A stretch of 6,936 nt of DNA from Schlesneria sp. (GTDB lineage: Bacteria; Planctomycetota; Planctomycetia; Planctomycetales; Planctomycetaceae). The notes below the pieces were generated by a model that saw only the letters and a program-made list of their open reading frames with translations, searched no databases and had not been told where the DNA came from. The stretch lies in assembly GCA_025353525.1 (NCBI GenBank), contig JANXOO010001361.1:1-6936 (forward strand). The letters run 5' to 3'. This document shows, piece after piece, positions 1 through 6,016 of this stretch (the stretch's first letter is position 1; each line of letters begins with the position of its first letter). Made by a program: the position numbers and the translations under genes.

Positions 1-1034
1 GACAGATCCACCCCCGTAAGTACCTCGACGGCCTGGTTGCCGGAATCGAACGAAAGGGTGGCCGGATTTTCACTCAAACGCATGTCGAGAAAATCGAAAG
101 CGCTCTGCCAGCTCGCATTCAGACCCGTAGTGGTCCTGTCGTCACAGCGGACGCGTGCGTAGTGGCCGCAAACACGCCATTCAATGATTTCATGACGATT
201 CATACGAAACAGGCGGCATTTTTAACTTATGTCCTCGCATTCGGTGTCCCACGAGGTTCAGTTCCGCGTGCACTCTATTGGGATACGCTGAAGCCTTATC
301 ATTATGTACGCCTGCAATCGCTTCCGACGCGGACATCCGCAGGGACCGTAAAGAATGATGCATTGGCTGAAGATCTGCTGATTGTCGGAGGAGAAGATCA
401 CAAGACCGGTCAGGCCGATGATTCAGACGCCAGATATGATCGACTGGAAGCATGGGCTCGCGAGCACTTCCCTGTGACCAGCGGTCGCCGTTTTCAATGG
501 TCGGGACAAGTCGTTGAAACGATTGACGGGATCGCTTTTATCGGCAGGAATCCGCTTGACGCCCCCAATATCTATATCTCGACGGGTGACTCGGGGCAGG
601 GGATGACCCACGGCACGATCGCGGGGATGCTGATCACCGACCTGATCATGAACCGCAAAAATCCGTGGACGGCGCTTTACGATCCCGCTCGGAAGACGCT
701 TCGTGCCGCCGAAAGATTCGTCAGCGAAAACCTGAATGCGGTTCGGCAATACGGGACATGGGCCACGTGTGGTGATGTCCATTCCGCAAAAGAAATCGCG
801 AACGGTACAGGGGCAATTCTCCGTTCGGGGTTGACGAAAACCGCTGCCTATCGAGATACGTCCGGATTGCTCCATCAGTGTTCGGCAGTATGTCCTCACA
901 TGGGGTGCCTGGTGGAATGGAATCACAACGAAAATACATGGGATTGCCCTTGCCATGGATCGCGCTTCGATAAAGACGGTCGCCTGCTGAGCGGGCCCGC
1001 CAATCGAGACCTCGCCCGATTGACCAATGGGTAA
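1..1034 (+). CDS. FAD-dependent oxidoreductase with C-terminal Rieske [2Fe-2S] domain, 5' end missing
   Basis: The reading frame is open from the left edge (first full codon at base 3) to TAA at 1032-1034, giving 343 visible codons, so the FAD-binding N-terminus lies outside the window. The GTG at 162 is an internal codon. The visible part covers the second half of a DAO/GlpA-type flavoprotein: a substrate-domain stretch 'KGGRIFTQTHVEKIE', and the C-terminal FAD-contact motif 'STGDSGQGMTHGT' near residue 195. A Rieske domain follows, with 'CPHMGC' (Cys297, His299) and 'CPCHGS' (Cys315, His318) as cluster ligands. The extra Cys300-range and Cys317 residues match the disulfide pair of bc1-type Rieske proteins. 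The ending 'GRLLSGPANRDL' is typical of these fusions. By family, it should oxidise an amine or hydroxyl substrate and pass electrons to the iron-sulfur cluster. The substrate cannot be told from sequence. Confidence 0.92.
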   Translation, partial: QIHPRKYLDGLVAGIERKGGRIFTQTHVEKIESALPARIQTRSGPVVTADACVVAANTPFNDFMTIHTKQAAFLTYVLAFGVPRGSVPRALYWDTLKPYHYVRLQSLPTRTSAGTVKNDALAEDLLIVGGEDHKTGQADDSDARYDRLEAWAREHFPVTSGRRFQWSGQVVETIDGIAFIGRNPLDAPNIYISTGDSGQGMTHGTIAGMLITDLIMNRKNPWTALYDPARKTLRAAERFVSENLNAVRQYGTWATCGDVHSAKEIANGTGAILRSGLTKTAAYRDTSGLLHQCSAVCPHMGCLVEWNHNENTWDCPCHGSRFDKDGRLLSGPANRDLARLTNG

Positions 1035-1154
1035 TTGGCGGCAGATGAGAGTGGCGTTCCGTGCGCTTCGAGTCAGTCCAAAAATGGTGTTGGAACCGGA
1101 TCAGTGTGACGCTGAACGGAAAGTTTTGTAACAATTGCGGGAAAGGAAAGTTCG

Positions 1155-1616
1155 ATGAAAAAGCTATTTGCGGTGGTGTTATCAGCAGTGACTGTCGCGG
1201 CTGTTGGCTGCAATCAGGACAGCCGACCGGGAGGCCCTGGAGTCACGTCAACGCCGGGAACTTCCACGACGACGGCAAATCGCCCGACATACGGCGAGCC
1301 TGAAAGAGCGTTTGAACTGAGTGTCCCGACGCTTTCAACGCGGCTGGCGCAGGGAGAAACGAAGTCGGTGACGGTTGGCGTCAGCCGCGGAAAAAACTTC
1401 GATGAGGATGTCGCTTTACATTTTGACACGTTACCCCAGGGAATCACGATCAGTCCAACGGCTGCCACGATTGCTCACGGAGACAGAGAAGTAAAATTGA
1501 CTGTGCATGCAGCACAAGATGCGGCACTGGGTGATTTCACTGTCGACGTTTCAGGTCACCCGACGAAGGGGGCCGACGCAAAGACCAAACTGAAGCTGAC
1601 TGTCGTAGCTCCTTAA
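1155..1616 (+). CDS. Secreted lipoprotein with an Ig-like beta-sandwich domain
   Basis: This 153-residue protein starts at ATG 1155, with GGAAAGGAAAG just upstream as ribosome binding site. The N-terminus 'MKKLFAVVLSAVTVAAVGC' is a lipoprotein signal peptide with Cys19 as the lipidated residue. A Pro/Gly/Thr-rich linker (about residues 20-50) follows, then one domain (about 53-153) of alternating beta-like segments ('SVTVGVSRGKNF', 'ALHFDTLPQGITISP', 'VKLTVHAAQDAALGDFTVDVSG', 'TKLKLTVVAP'). This resembles the Ig-like/NEW3-type accessory domains of planctomycete secreted proteins ('LPQGITISP...GDF.V.V.G'). It is probably anchored to a membrane facing the periplasm. Its partner is unknown. It lies 120 bases after the Rieske gene, so it may have its own promoter. 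The domain assignment comes from pattern only; the lipoprotein call is firm. Confidence 0.87.
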   Translation: MKKLFAVVLSAVTVAAVGCNQDSRPGGPGVTSTPGTSTTTANRPTYGEPERAFELSVPTLSTRLAQGETKSVTVGVSRGKNFDEDVALHFDTLPQGITISPTAATIAHGDREVKLTVHAAQDAALGDFTVDVSGHPTKGADAKTKLKLTVVAP

Positions 1617-1759
1617 GTGCGTGCTACAATGATCCGAGTCGGACAGAGGTCGTGGCAAATCGCGGCTGGCAGTTCGATTTGTGTCTGACGATCGCATTGA
1701 ACGTGCGGGTCATTCGTATCGATGATCCGCCGTTTCTCTTTTCTACAAGTTGCAAACTC

Positions 1760-2593
1760 ATGGACGGTTCGCAAATGACGGGTCAACCGGAAACCACAAC
1801 AGCCGGAGCGCTGCCGCCTGATAATATTGATGAGGTCACGTCTGAACTGCCGGTCGGAATCCGGGCCGACTTTTCGCCAGTGACTCAAAGTCAGGATGTG
1901 CAGAGAACATTCAAACGCATTATTGAACCTTCGCACTTTGGGTCGTATCAGGCTCAGGAAGCATTCGATTCTGCGGTGAAAGCAGCGGATGAGGGTGATG
2001 AAGAGGGGGCCGTTGAGCACTATTTGAACGCGTCGAACCTCGCAGAGACGGCACGGGAGTGGTACATCGCTGCCGTGGCTTGTCAACGAGTGGGAGATTT
2101 TCTCCGGACTCCCACGCCGCCATTCGACCTGGAACGGGCTTTCCGCATGTATCGCCGTGCCGTTGGCGCTTACCACAATTGTGGCTTATATGCTGAAGCT
2201 CGGGAATTGTCGTATCGATTGATGGCGACCAGAATGAAGCGCGCCCGCGAATTAAGGATTCCCTGGTGGCACCGGCTTGAACTGTTTGCATTTTGGGCCA
2301 TCGCAGGTTTTGGCTATCGACCGCTTCGCGTGGTCGCGTCAGCCATTGTATTCGTGCTGTGTTATGCAATGCTTTACTGGAGCATCGACGGAATCACGAG
2401 TTCCGTTACCGGCACACAGATCACGTTCCAGCACGCTGTCTACTTTAGCGGGACAACATTTTCAACCGTCGGATACGGTGACTTTGTTCCCGCACCACAC
2501 GCTCAATTGATCGCTCTGACCGAAGCAGCACTCGGCTCGTTGACAATGGGGTTGTTCGTCGCAGTACTGGCGCAAAGGTTAAACAACTCTTGA
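1760..2593 (+). CDS. Two-transmembrane potassium channel with helical-repeat N-terminal domain
   Basis: From ATG 1760 the product has 277 residues. The frame is open back to GTG 1652, which would add 36 unremarkable residues, and ATG 1775 is another possible start with a weak GGACGG before it; none has a good Shine-Dalgarno. Residues about 30-185 are soluble and helical, with TPR/SNAP-like segments ('AFDSAVKAADEGDEEGAVEHY', 'ERAFRMYRRAVGAYHNCGLYAEA'). Next come a first membrane helix ('VVASAIVFVLCYAMLYW'), the pore loop with selectivity filter 'TVGYGDF', and a second helix ('ALGSLTMGLFVAVLAQRL') at the C-terminus. This is the Ion_trans_2 fold, assembling as tetramers that pass K+. No RCK/TrkA-N domain is present, so gating would have to come from the N-terminal domain (inference). 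It converges with the next gene, 46 bases away. Confidence 0.9.
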   Translation: MDGSQMTGQPETTTAGALPPDNIDEVTSELPVGIRADFSPVTQSQDVQRTFKRIIEPSHFGSYQAQEAFDSAVKAADEGDEEGAVEHYLNASNLAETAREWYIAAVACQRVGDFLRTPTPPFDLERAFRMYRRAVGAYHNCGLYAEARELSYRLMATRMKRARELRIPWWHRLELFAFWAIAGFGYRPLRVVASAIVFVLCYAMLYWSIDGITSSVTGTQITFQHAVYFSGTTFSTVGYGDFVPAPHAQLIALTEAALGSLTMGLFVAVLAQRLNNS

Positions 2594-2639
2594 ATGTCTG
2601 CCAGGAAGCATTGATGAGGTTATTGCTAAATTGTGCGGG

Positions 2640-3101
2640 TTACTTAATCGGTGCGCCAACGTGTGAAATGGGTGTCCTTGATGGCGGATCACTCGCAGGA
2701 AACGACGCTTCGTCGGTTTCATCCTCGTTTTGTCGTGAATTCTGTGACGACCAGGTCGCTTCCGGACAGGACAATCCGCTGTCGTCAGAGCCATCGGGAC
2801 TGCGGTGGTTGAAGGTGTCGATTTGATCGACAGGAAAGATATCTCGCAACGTTGTTTGAGTTTTTGCCAGAACAGCACCGCCAATCAAGCCGTTTGATTT
2901 TTCGATGACGACCGAATCATCGTCGACGAAACCGGCGAGATCCAGTACTGATCCCCACCCGATAACCGCATGGAATGAGTCATCTCGCCAGATCACCTTG
3001 TCGGCGTATCCGGCATTGACCAGTCGCAGTTCCATTTGTTTTCGTGCGTCCGAACGGCGCATCCCATGTTTCCAGACAAATACGGACATCGTGCCACCCA
3101 T
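2640..3101 (-). CDS. Conserved hypothetical protein with SFPASDPP tail
   Basis: The frame gives 153 residues from ATG 3101. A second ATG at 3089 (MSVFVWKHG) is equally plausible, since AAAGGG abuts the first ATG and GGG lies about 7 bases before the second. Residues about 5-95 form a compact mixed domain ('RRSDARKQMELRL', 'VIWRDDSFHAVIGWGSVLDL', 'VDDDSVVIEKSNGLIGGAVL', 'TLRDIFP'). Its layout recalls the small polyhydroxyalkanoic-acid-system (PHA_gran_rgn-like) proteins, a weak resemblance I infer by eye. A polar linker then leads to 'DEASFPASDPPSRTP', a C-terminal motif seen in many small bacterial proteins of unknown function. There is no signal peptide or membrane segment. A TATAAC hexamer lies about 30 bases upstream on this strand (3131-3136), but without a well-spaced -35. 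Function unknown. Confidence 0.82.
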   Translation of the reverse strand: MGGTMSVFVWKHGMRRSDARKQMELRLVNAGYADKVIWRDDSFHAVIGWGSVLDLAGFVDDDSVVIEKSNGLIGGAVLAKTQTTLRDIFPVDQIDTFNHRSPDGSDDSGLSCPEATWSSQNSRQNEDETDEASFPASDPPSRTPISHVGAPIK

Positions 3102-3538
3102 CCCTTTGAAAGAGTCAAATTGCGAAAAGCGTTATAAGCAAACGACGTGCCTCAAGGAATGGGTTCGGTCCAGAGCAATTCGTTCCCGCCCACTTTGATA
3201 ATGATGCTTTCAACACAGACCGACGAATTCAACCGAATTGCTGGTCGATACGTCAGCTTTCCAACCAGCGTGGTCCTTGCTCGACCAGTCCACCCTTGAA
3301 TCCGGAACCGACGATCTGGTCACTCAAGTGAGACCAAATTGCAATGACATTTTTGTCAGTGGGTCCGACAATTCCACATGAACCTGCAATCTGGATTGCC
3401 CGGTAAGAAGTGGCGACTCTTTCGCAGCCGCTGATTGGAACGCCGATTGCACTGCAATTATTCGACGGCTCACGCGAGTCGAGCACTACACCGCGAATCG
3501 CAATGTAAGCTTACCTCTTTTTCCAAAGGCGACAACAA
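3102..3538. other. Intergenic region between divergent genes, no recognised gene
   Basis: This 437-base gap separates the divergently transcribed SFPASDPP gene and the small lipoprotein gene, so it should hold both promoters. I see no convincing sigma-70 pair. Two short perfect palindromes precede the lipoprotein: ATTGCA-C-TGCAAT at 3446-3458 and GTAAGCTTAC at 3505-3514. A minus-strand frame is open from about 3501 down to TGA at 3253 (GTG 3486 is one possible start, 77 codons). It has no ribosome binding site or recognised domain, and I do not call it a gene. Confidence 0.5.
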
Positions 3539-3706
3539 ATGAAATACTACGTTCTGGCATCGGCAATCTCGCTTGCAGTGATCATGGCCGGCTGTACTCA
3601 AAAGAGCACAGAAAAGACAGAGACGAAGATCTCAACTCCAAAGGGATCGACGACGATTTCCACCGAGACGGACGTAAAGAAAACCGGCGATCATAAAACG
3701 CCATGA
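3539..3706 (+). CDS. Small 55-residue lipoprotein
   Basis: ATG 3539 to TGA 3704-3706. AAAGG lies about 10 bases upstream of the ATG. The first 19 residues 'MKYYVLASAISLAVIMAGC' are a textbook lipoprotein signal: charged start, hydrophobic core, then lipobox MAGC with Cys19 as the lipidation site. The mature part is only 37 residues, very rich in Thr, Lys, Ser and Glu ('STEKTETKISTPKG', 'TTISTETDVKKTG'), with alternating charged and Thr residues and no Trp or further Cys. It probably lies as an extended or beta-strand tether on the membrane. Similar short Thr/Lys-rich lipoproteins are common in planctomycetes, but their role is not known. A strong terminator 93 bases downstream supports a monocistronic transcript. 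Confidence 0.86.
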   Translation: MKYYVLASAISLAVIMAGCTQKSTEKTETKISTPKGSTTISTETDVKKTGDHKTP

Positions 3707-3798
3707 CGAACATTGAGACGACGATGCGAAACGCGAGCGCCGGCAGTGACCTGAGAGACCGCTAAAGACGCGATGACGAACTTCGCTTCAAAGCAGCG

Positions 3799-3845
3799 AG
3801 GGCGATTCAATGCAGGCAACTGCGTTGGGTCGCCCTTGTTTTTTT
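3799..3845 (+). terminator. Rho-independent terminator after the small lipoprotein gene
   Basis: AGGGCGA (3799-3805) pairs with TCGCCCT (3830-3836), and CAATGCAG (3808-3815) pairs with CTGCGTTG (3820-3827, one G-U). TT and GG between the two arms can form G-U pairs, so the stem is nearly continuous over 17 base pairs. The loop is GCAA, a GNRA-type tetraloop. A T-rich run (TTGTTTTTTT, to 3845) follows at once. Confidence 0.88.
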
Positions 3846-4240
3846 CCAATGCATTCCCGGTCGGAAATCCTCGGCCTCCTGATCGAAAGACGATCATTCA
3901 TCCCTGAAAATCCCAGCGGTCGTGATGAGACTTTCACGAACGACCTCCAGTCGAAATTGCGACGTCGATTCGAGTCGATTTCAAGGATTTCTGACGTTAT
4001 TCTAACGTGTTGGTGTGAAACGAACGGGATGTTGTGGGATCGTTCGCAACGCACTTGACGCTGTTTCAGCACGCGGAGCGGTGTTGGCCACATTGACCAA
4101 ATACATTGGCGACAATGCATTTGCGAAATGGAATCCACACTCCTGCGATCCCGGCGAATTCCAAATTTGGCTGGTCAACTGTTGACTCAGGGGAACGGGG
4201 GATTGATTCCAGAACCACGCTCGGAGCCGGTAGGCGCGCG
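3846..4240. other. Gap without a recognised gene
   Basis: About 395 bases lie between two terminators that face each other, so this stretch should receive little read-through from either side. Several frames stay open for 60-110 codons on both strands, but none has a good ribosome binding site or a domain I recognise. The most protein-like is a plus-strand frame from about 4003 to TGA 4183-4185 (a possible GTG at 4015, 56 codons), containing 'LATLTKYIGDNAFAKWNPH'. It could be a gene remnant or chance. Confidence 0.45.
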
Positions 4241-4277
4241 AAAAAAAGTCTCGTGTGACTGTGGGTCACACGAGACT
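4241..4277 (-). terminator. Rho-independent terminator of the LTxxQ-protein gene
   Basis: AGTCTCGTGTGAC (4247-4259) and GTCACACGAGACT (4265-4277) form a perfect 13-bp stem with a 5-base loop. Read on the minus strand, the hairpin is followed directly by seven T's (the A run at 4241-4247 on the plus strand, its last base shared with the stem). It lies 27 bases past the stop of the gene ending at 4305, as expected for its terminator. Confidence 0.93.
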
Positions 4278-4304
4278 ATCGCCGCACTCCATCGCAGTTG
4301 CGAT

Positions 4305-5081
4305 TTACTTCAAGACCGGTTTTAACGTAGTGGTTTTCGTCGATCCACCTGGAAAATAGATGTCTGGGGTGAATTCGTACGGCTGACCATGAAGCTCTTT
4401 CCAACGCATCTGCTGCTCGGGTGTCAGCACAGTGTTGATGTGAGTGCTTGCCGCCCTTCGTGATTCGGCCAATTCCCGTGCAACCGTTTCACGATCATCC
4501 GCGTAGTCCGGTCCCCATTTTCTGAGCTTCCGATTCCAGTCGCGGTCGTACGTTTGCAGTTGCTTCTTTTGTACGTCCGTCAAATTCAATTCCTGCTGAA
4601 GCGCAGGATCGTTGAATGCACCGTAACCGCGATACTGCGTATTCAACTGGTTGTATCGCTGGCGCGCGGCCGCAGTGGCGAATGATTTGTCCAAAGCCGG
4701 GTTAAATGACTTCTGAAAACCGTTCGACAGTTCATTCATCCGCTCTTGACGCTGCTCTTCAGTCAGTCCGCGGTCGAGGTTCCTGATTCCGTTGTCATAG
4801 TCGGACCACGACTTTTGATAATCGCCGTTCAACTGATTGTATTGTTTGTCATTCAATTGAAGTTGCTCGCGAATGCCTGAATTCGCAAACCATGGTGTCT
4901 GATTATAAAAGTTGAAGTGCCCACCGTCGGCAGTGACGTTCGCTTCCTGATTTTGTGAATTCTGCTGTTTTGACACGGCAGGCGATTTGTCAGTCTGCGC
5001 CGCGACAAGGCCGGGCCAGACCAACGCCATCGCAGCAAGCGCGTGGGTCAATTGGAATCTGCATATATTTTTCAATTTCAT
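4305..5081 (-). CDS. Secreted protein with repeated LTxxQ motifs (Spy/CpxP-like pattern)
   Basis: 258 residues from ATG 5081; the open frame extends to 5213, but the extra 44 residues lack a ribosome site and would bury the signal peptide. 'MKLKNICRF' and the core 'ALAAMALVWPGLVAA' form a Sec signal peptide with likely cleavage near Ala28. The mature protein is Gln/Asn-rich at first (about 33-60), then highly helical and polar. It has four evenly placed motifs: LNDKQ (76-80), LTEEQ (106-110), LTDVQ (157-161) and LTPEQ (219-223). LTxxQ motifs mark the periplasmic Spy/CpxP chaperone family, so a periplasmic stress or chaperone role is possible. This protein is longer than Spy and the match is by motif only. 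It lies 128 bases after the 53-residue gene on the same strand and may share its transcript. Confidence 0.88.
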   Translation of the reverse strand: MKLKNICRFQLTHALAAMALVWPGLVAAQTDKSPAVSKQQNSQNQEANVTADGGHFNFYNQTPWFANSGIREQLQLNDKQYNQLNGDYQKSWSDYDNGIRNLDRGLTEEQRQERMNELSNGFQKSFNPALDKSFATAAARQRYNQLNTQYRGYGAFNDPALQQELNLTDVQKKQLQTYDRDWNRKLRKWGPDYADDRETVARELAESRRAASTHINTVLTPEQQMRWKELHGQPYEFTPDIYFPGGSTKTTTLKPVLK

Positions 5082-5087
5082 TCTCCT
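5082..5087 (-). promoter_or_regulatory. Ribosome binding site with almost no spacer, bearing on the start of the LTxxQ gene
   Basis: On the minus strand AGGAGA directly touches ATG 5081, far closer than the usual 5-9 bases. The third codon is TTG (5075-5073), which would sit 6 bases after AGGAGA and leave the signal peptide intact. Translation could therefore begin at either codon. I keep the ATG because nothing else favours TTG. Confidence 0.5.
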
Positions 5088-5209
5088 GTGTTGGGATCGT
5101 CTGTTGGCTTTCACGAAAAGAACAACGCGAATTCGTGTGGATGAATCACTTACCGGGCGACGAATGGACTCGAATTCTGTTGGCGCGAATGAATGATGAT
5201 CGATGCCGA

Positions 5210-5371
5210 TCATTTGCCGGCATTTTTGATCTTTTGACCGACTTCTTCGATCTTTTTGCCGGTCGCGGCCGCCGCCTCTTTCGACTTGTCCACAGCTTTT
5301 CCAGCGACCTCTTTCGCTTTTGCGGCGACGTTGTCAATCCCTTGTTTGATGTTCGTTTTTGCGTCTGACAT
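5210..5371 (-). CDS. Small Ala/Lys-rich amphipathic helical protein
   Basis: ATG 5371 to TGA at 5212-5210, 53 residues, preceded by AAAGGAAG with about 5 bases of spacing. The sequence begins 'MSDAKTNIKQGIDNVAAKA' and continues as Ala, Lys, Glu and Val repeats ('KEVAGKAVDKSKEAAAATG', 'KKIEEVGQKIKNAGK'). There is no Pro, Cys or Trp, so it is predicted to be one long amphipathic or coiled-coil helix. It resembles the loose group of small stress proteins (CsbD-, YtxH- and LEA-like), which accumulate in bacteria under osmotic or oxidative stress. I cannot assign it to one family. A 6-bp inverted repeat (5197-5212) spans the stop codon but lacks a T-run. It is the upstream member of a same-strand pair with the LTxxQ gene. 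Confidence 0.85.
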   Translation of the reverse strand: MSDAKTNIKQGIDNVAAKAKEVAGKAVDKSKEAAAATGKKIEEVGQKIKNAGK

Positions 5372-5403
5372 CGGACTTCCTTTCGAACGTGTGAAATATG
5401 TAA

Positions 5404-5418
5404 CGAGGTTTGACCTCG
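5404..5418. repeat. Short inverted repeat upstream of the 53-residue gene
   Basis: CGAGGT-TTG-ACCTCG is a perfect 6-bp inverted repeat with a 3-base centre. It lies 33 to 47 bases upstream of the ATG at 5371, where an operator or the 5' leader of the transcript would be. It could equally be a weak hairpin. No clear -10/-35 pair fixes its position relative to transcription. Confidence 0.35.
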
Positions 5419-5505
5419 ACGCTCTTTAAAGCATGCAACTATCGTTCCTTTCGCGATTTTTCAGGCGAGTTCAAGTCAAAGACGAATGTGTTCAGGGATC
5501 TGTAT

Positions 5506-5820
5506 TTAACGCAAGCAGAAATTGCCTCGCCCGTCAGTGTGCATTGGCAACTCTTGACCCATTTTGCCAGACTTCGCAGCCAGGAATTTCGCAAGGACCC
5601 TGAACAATTCATTCGGGATGACAGGCTTGACCAAATGGTGATCAAAACCCGCTTCATGGGAACGATCGCGGTCCTCGATCTGACCCACCCGGTCAACCTA
5701 ATTCATTAGAATGTTCTTCCCCCACGGTTGCTCCCGAATCCATCGACAAGCTTCATAACCGTTCAGTTTTCGGGCCGGGAAGTGAGAAGTATCGAACAGA
5801 CGAGTCAGGAACTCCAACAT
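5506..5820 (-). pseudogene. Collapsed hybrid histidine kinase: N-terminal start joined to C-terminal receiver remnant
   Basis: From ATG 5820 the frame reads 'MLEFLTRLFDTSHFPAR', which matches the extreme N-terminus of bacterial hybrid kinases with an ethylene-receptor-like membrane domain (they continue 'W.CG.W....GWLHI.SD'). It then passes straight into 'LNGYEACRWIREQPWGKN', the middle of a response-regulator receiver domain, so the sensor, kinase and first half of the receiver are missing. TAG at 5698-5700 ends this 40-codon frame. Beyond it the receiver resumes as 'GQIEDRDRSHEAGFDHHLVKPV' split by frame: 'LTGW' is read in the +1 frame at 5685-5696, then the original frame returns and runs to the stop at 5506. 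The Lys of 'LVKP' is the conserved receiver lysine, but the phospho-acceptor Asp region is lost. AAGAGAG precedes ATG 5820, and a weak TTGTAA-19-TACAAT pair lies at 5861-5891. Family matches are from memory. Confidence 0.75.
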
Positions 5821-6016
5821 GACATCTCTCTTGTCATTGGTTCGGGGATTGGCCGAGCCGATTGTAGAATCAGCGGTTTTTCGCGTTACAATATTTTGCG
5901 GTCTCTGCGAATCGGTGAATCGATCAAACGGCGATTCATTATTCGGGTTCCCGAAAGCGTTTCATTGATCGAAGCAGCGGCACGAATGCGGGCATGCCGG
6001 AGCTACCGCAGCGAGC

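Noticed and set aside
423..956. 177-codon minus-strand ORF inside the Rieske oxidoreductase
   Set aside because: It is a shadow of the strongly supported plus-strand gene.
1090..1120. ECF-like GGAAC...TGA before the Ig-like lipoprotein gene
   Set aside because: The spacing between the elements is too short by several bases and the -10 part is poor.
1652..1759. N-terminal extension of the K+ channel from GTG 1652
   Set aside because: AGAGG lies only 2 bases before the GTG and the 36 added residues show no channel or helical-repeat character; ATG 1760 is preferred, though not proven.
3703..3765. 20-codon ORF starting at the ATGA overlapping the small lipoprotein stop (MTNIETTMRN...)
   Set aside because: The ATGA overlap is suggestive of coupling, but the peptide is very short, has no recognisable features, and lies in what looks like the 3' leader to the terminator.
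3703..3780. Repeated ATGACGAAC at 3703 and 3772
   Set aside because: Only 9 bases are shared, and the flanks differ; this is within chance for such sequence.
5197..5212. TGATCG-ATGC-CGATCA hairpin at the stop of the 53-residue gene as a terminator
   Set aside because: The stem is only 6 bp and is not followed by a T-run on the minus strand.
5372..5460. ECF-type promoter (GGAAC...CGTC) upstream of the 53-residue gene on the minus strand
   Set aside because: GGAAC and CGTC are both present but 22 bases apart, too far for known ECF spacing.
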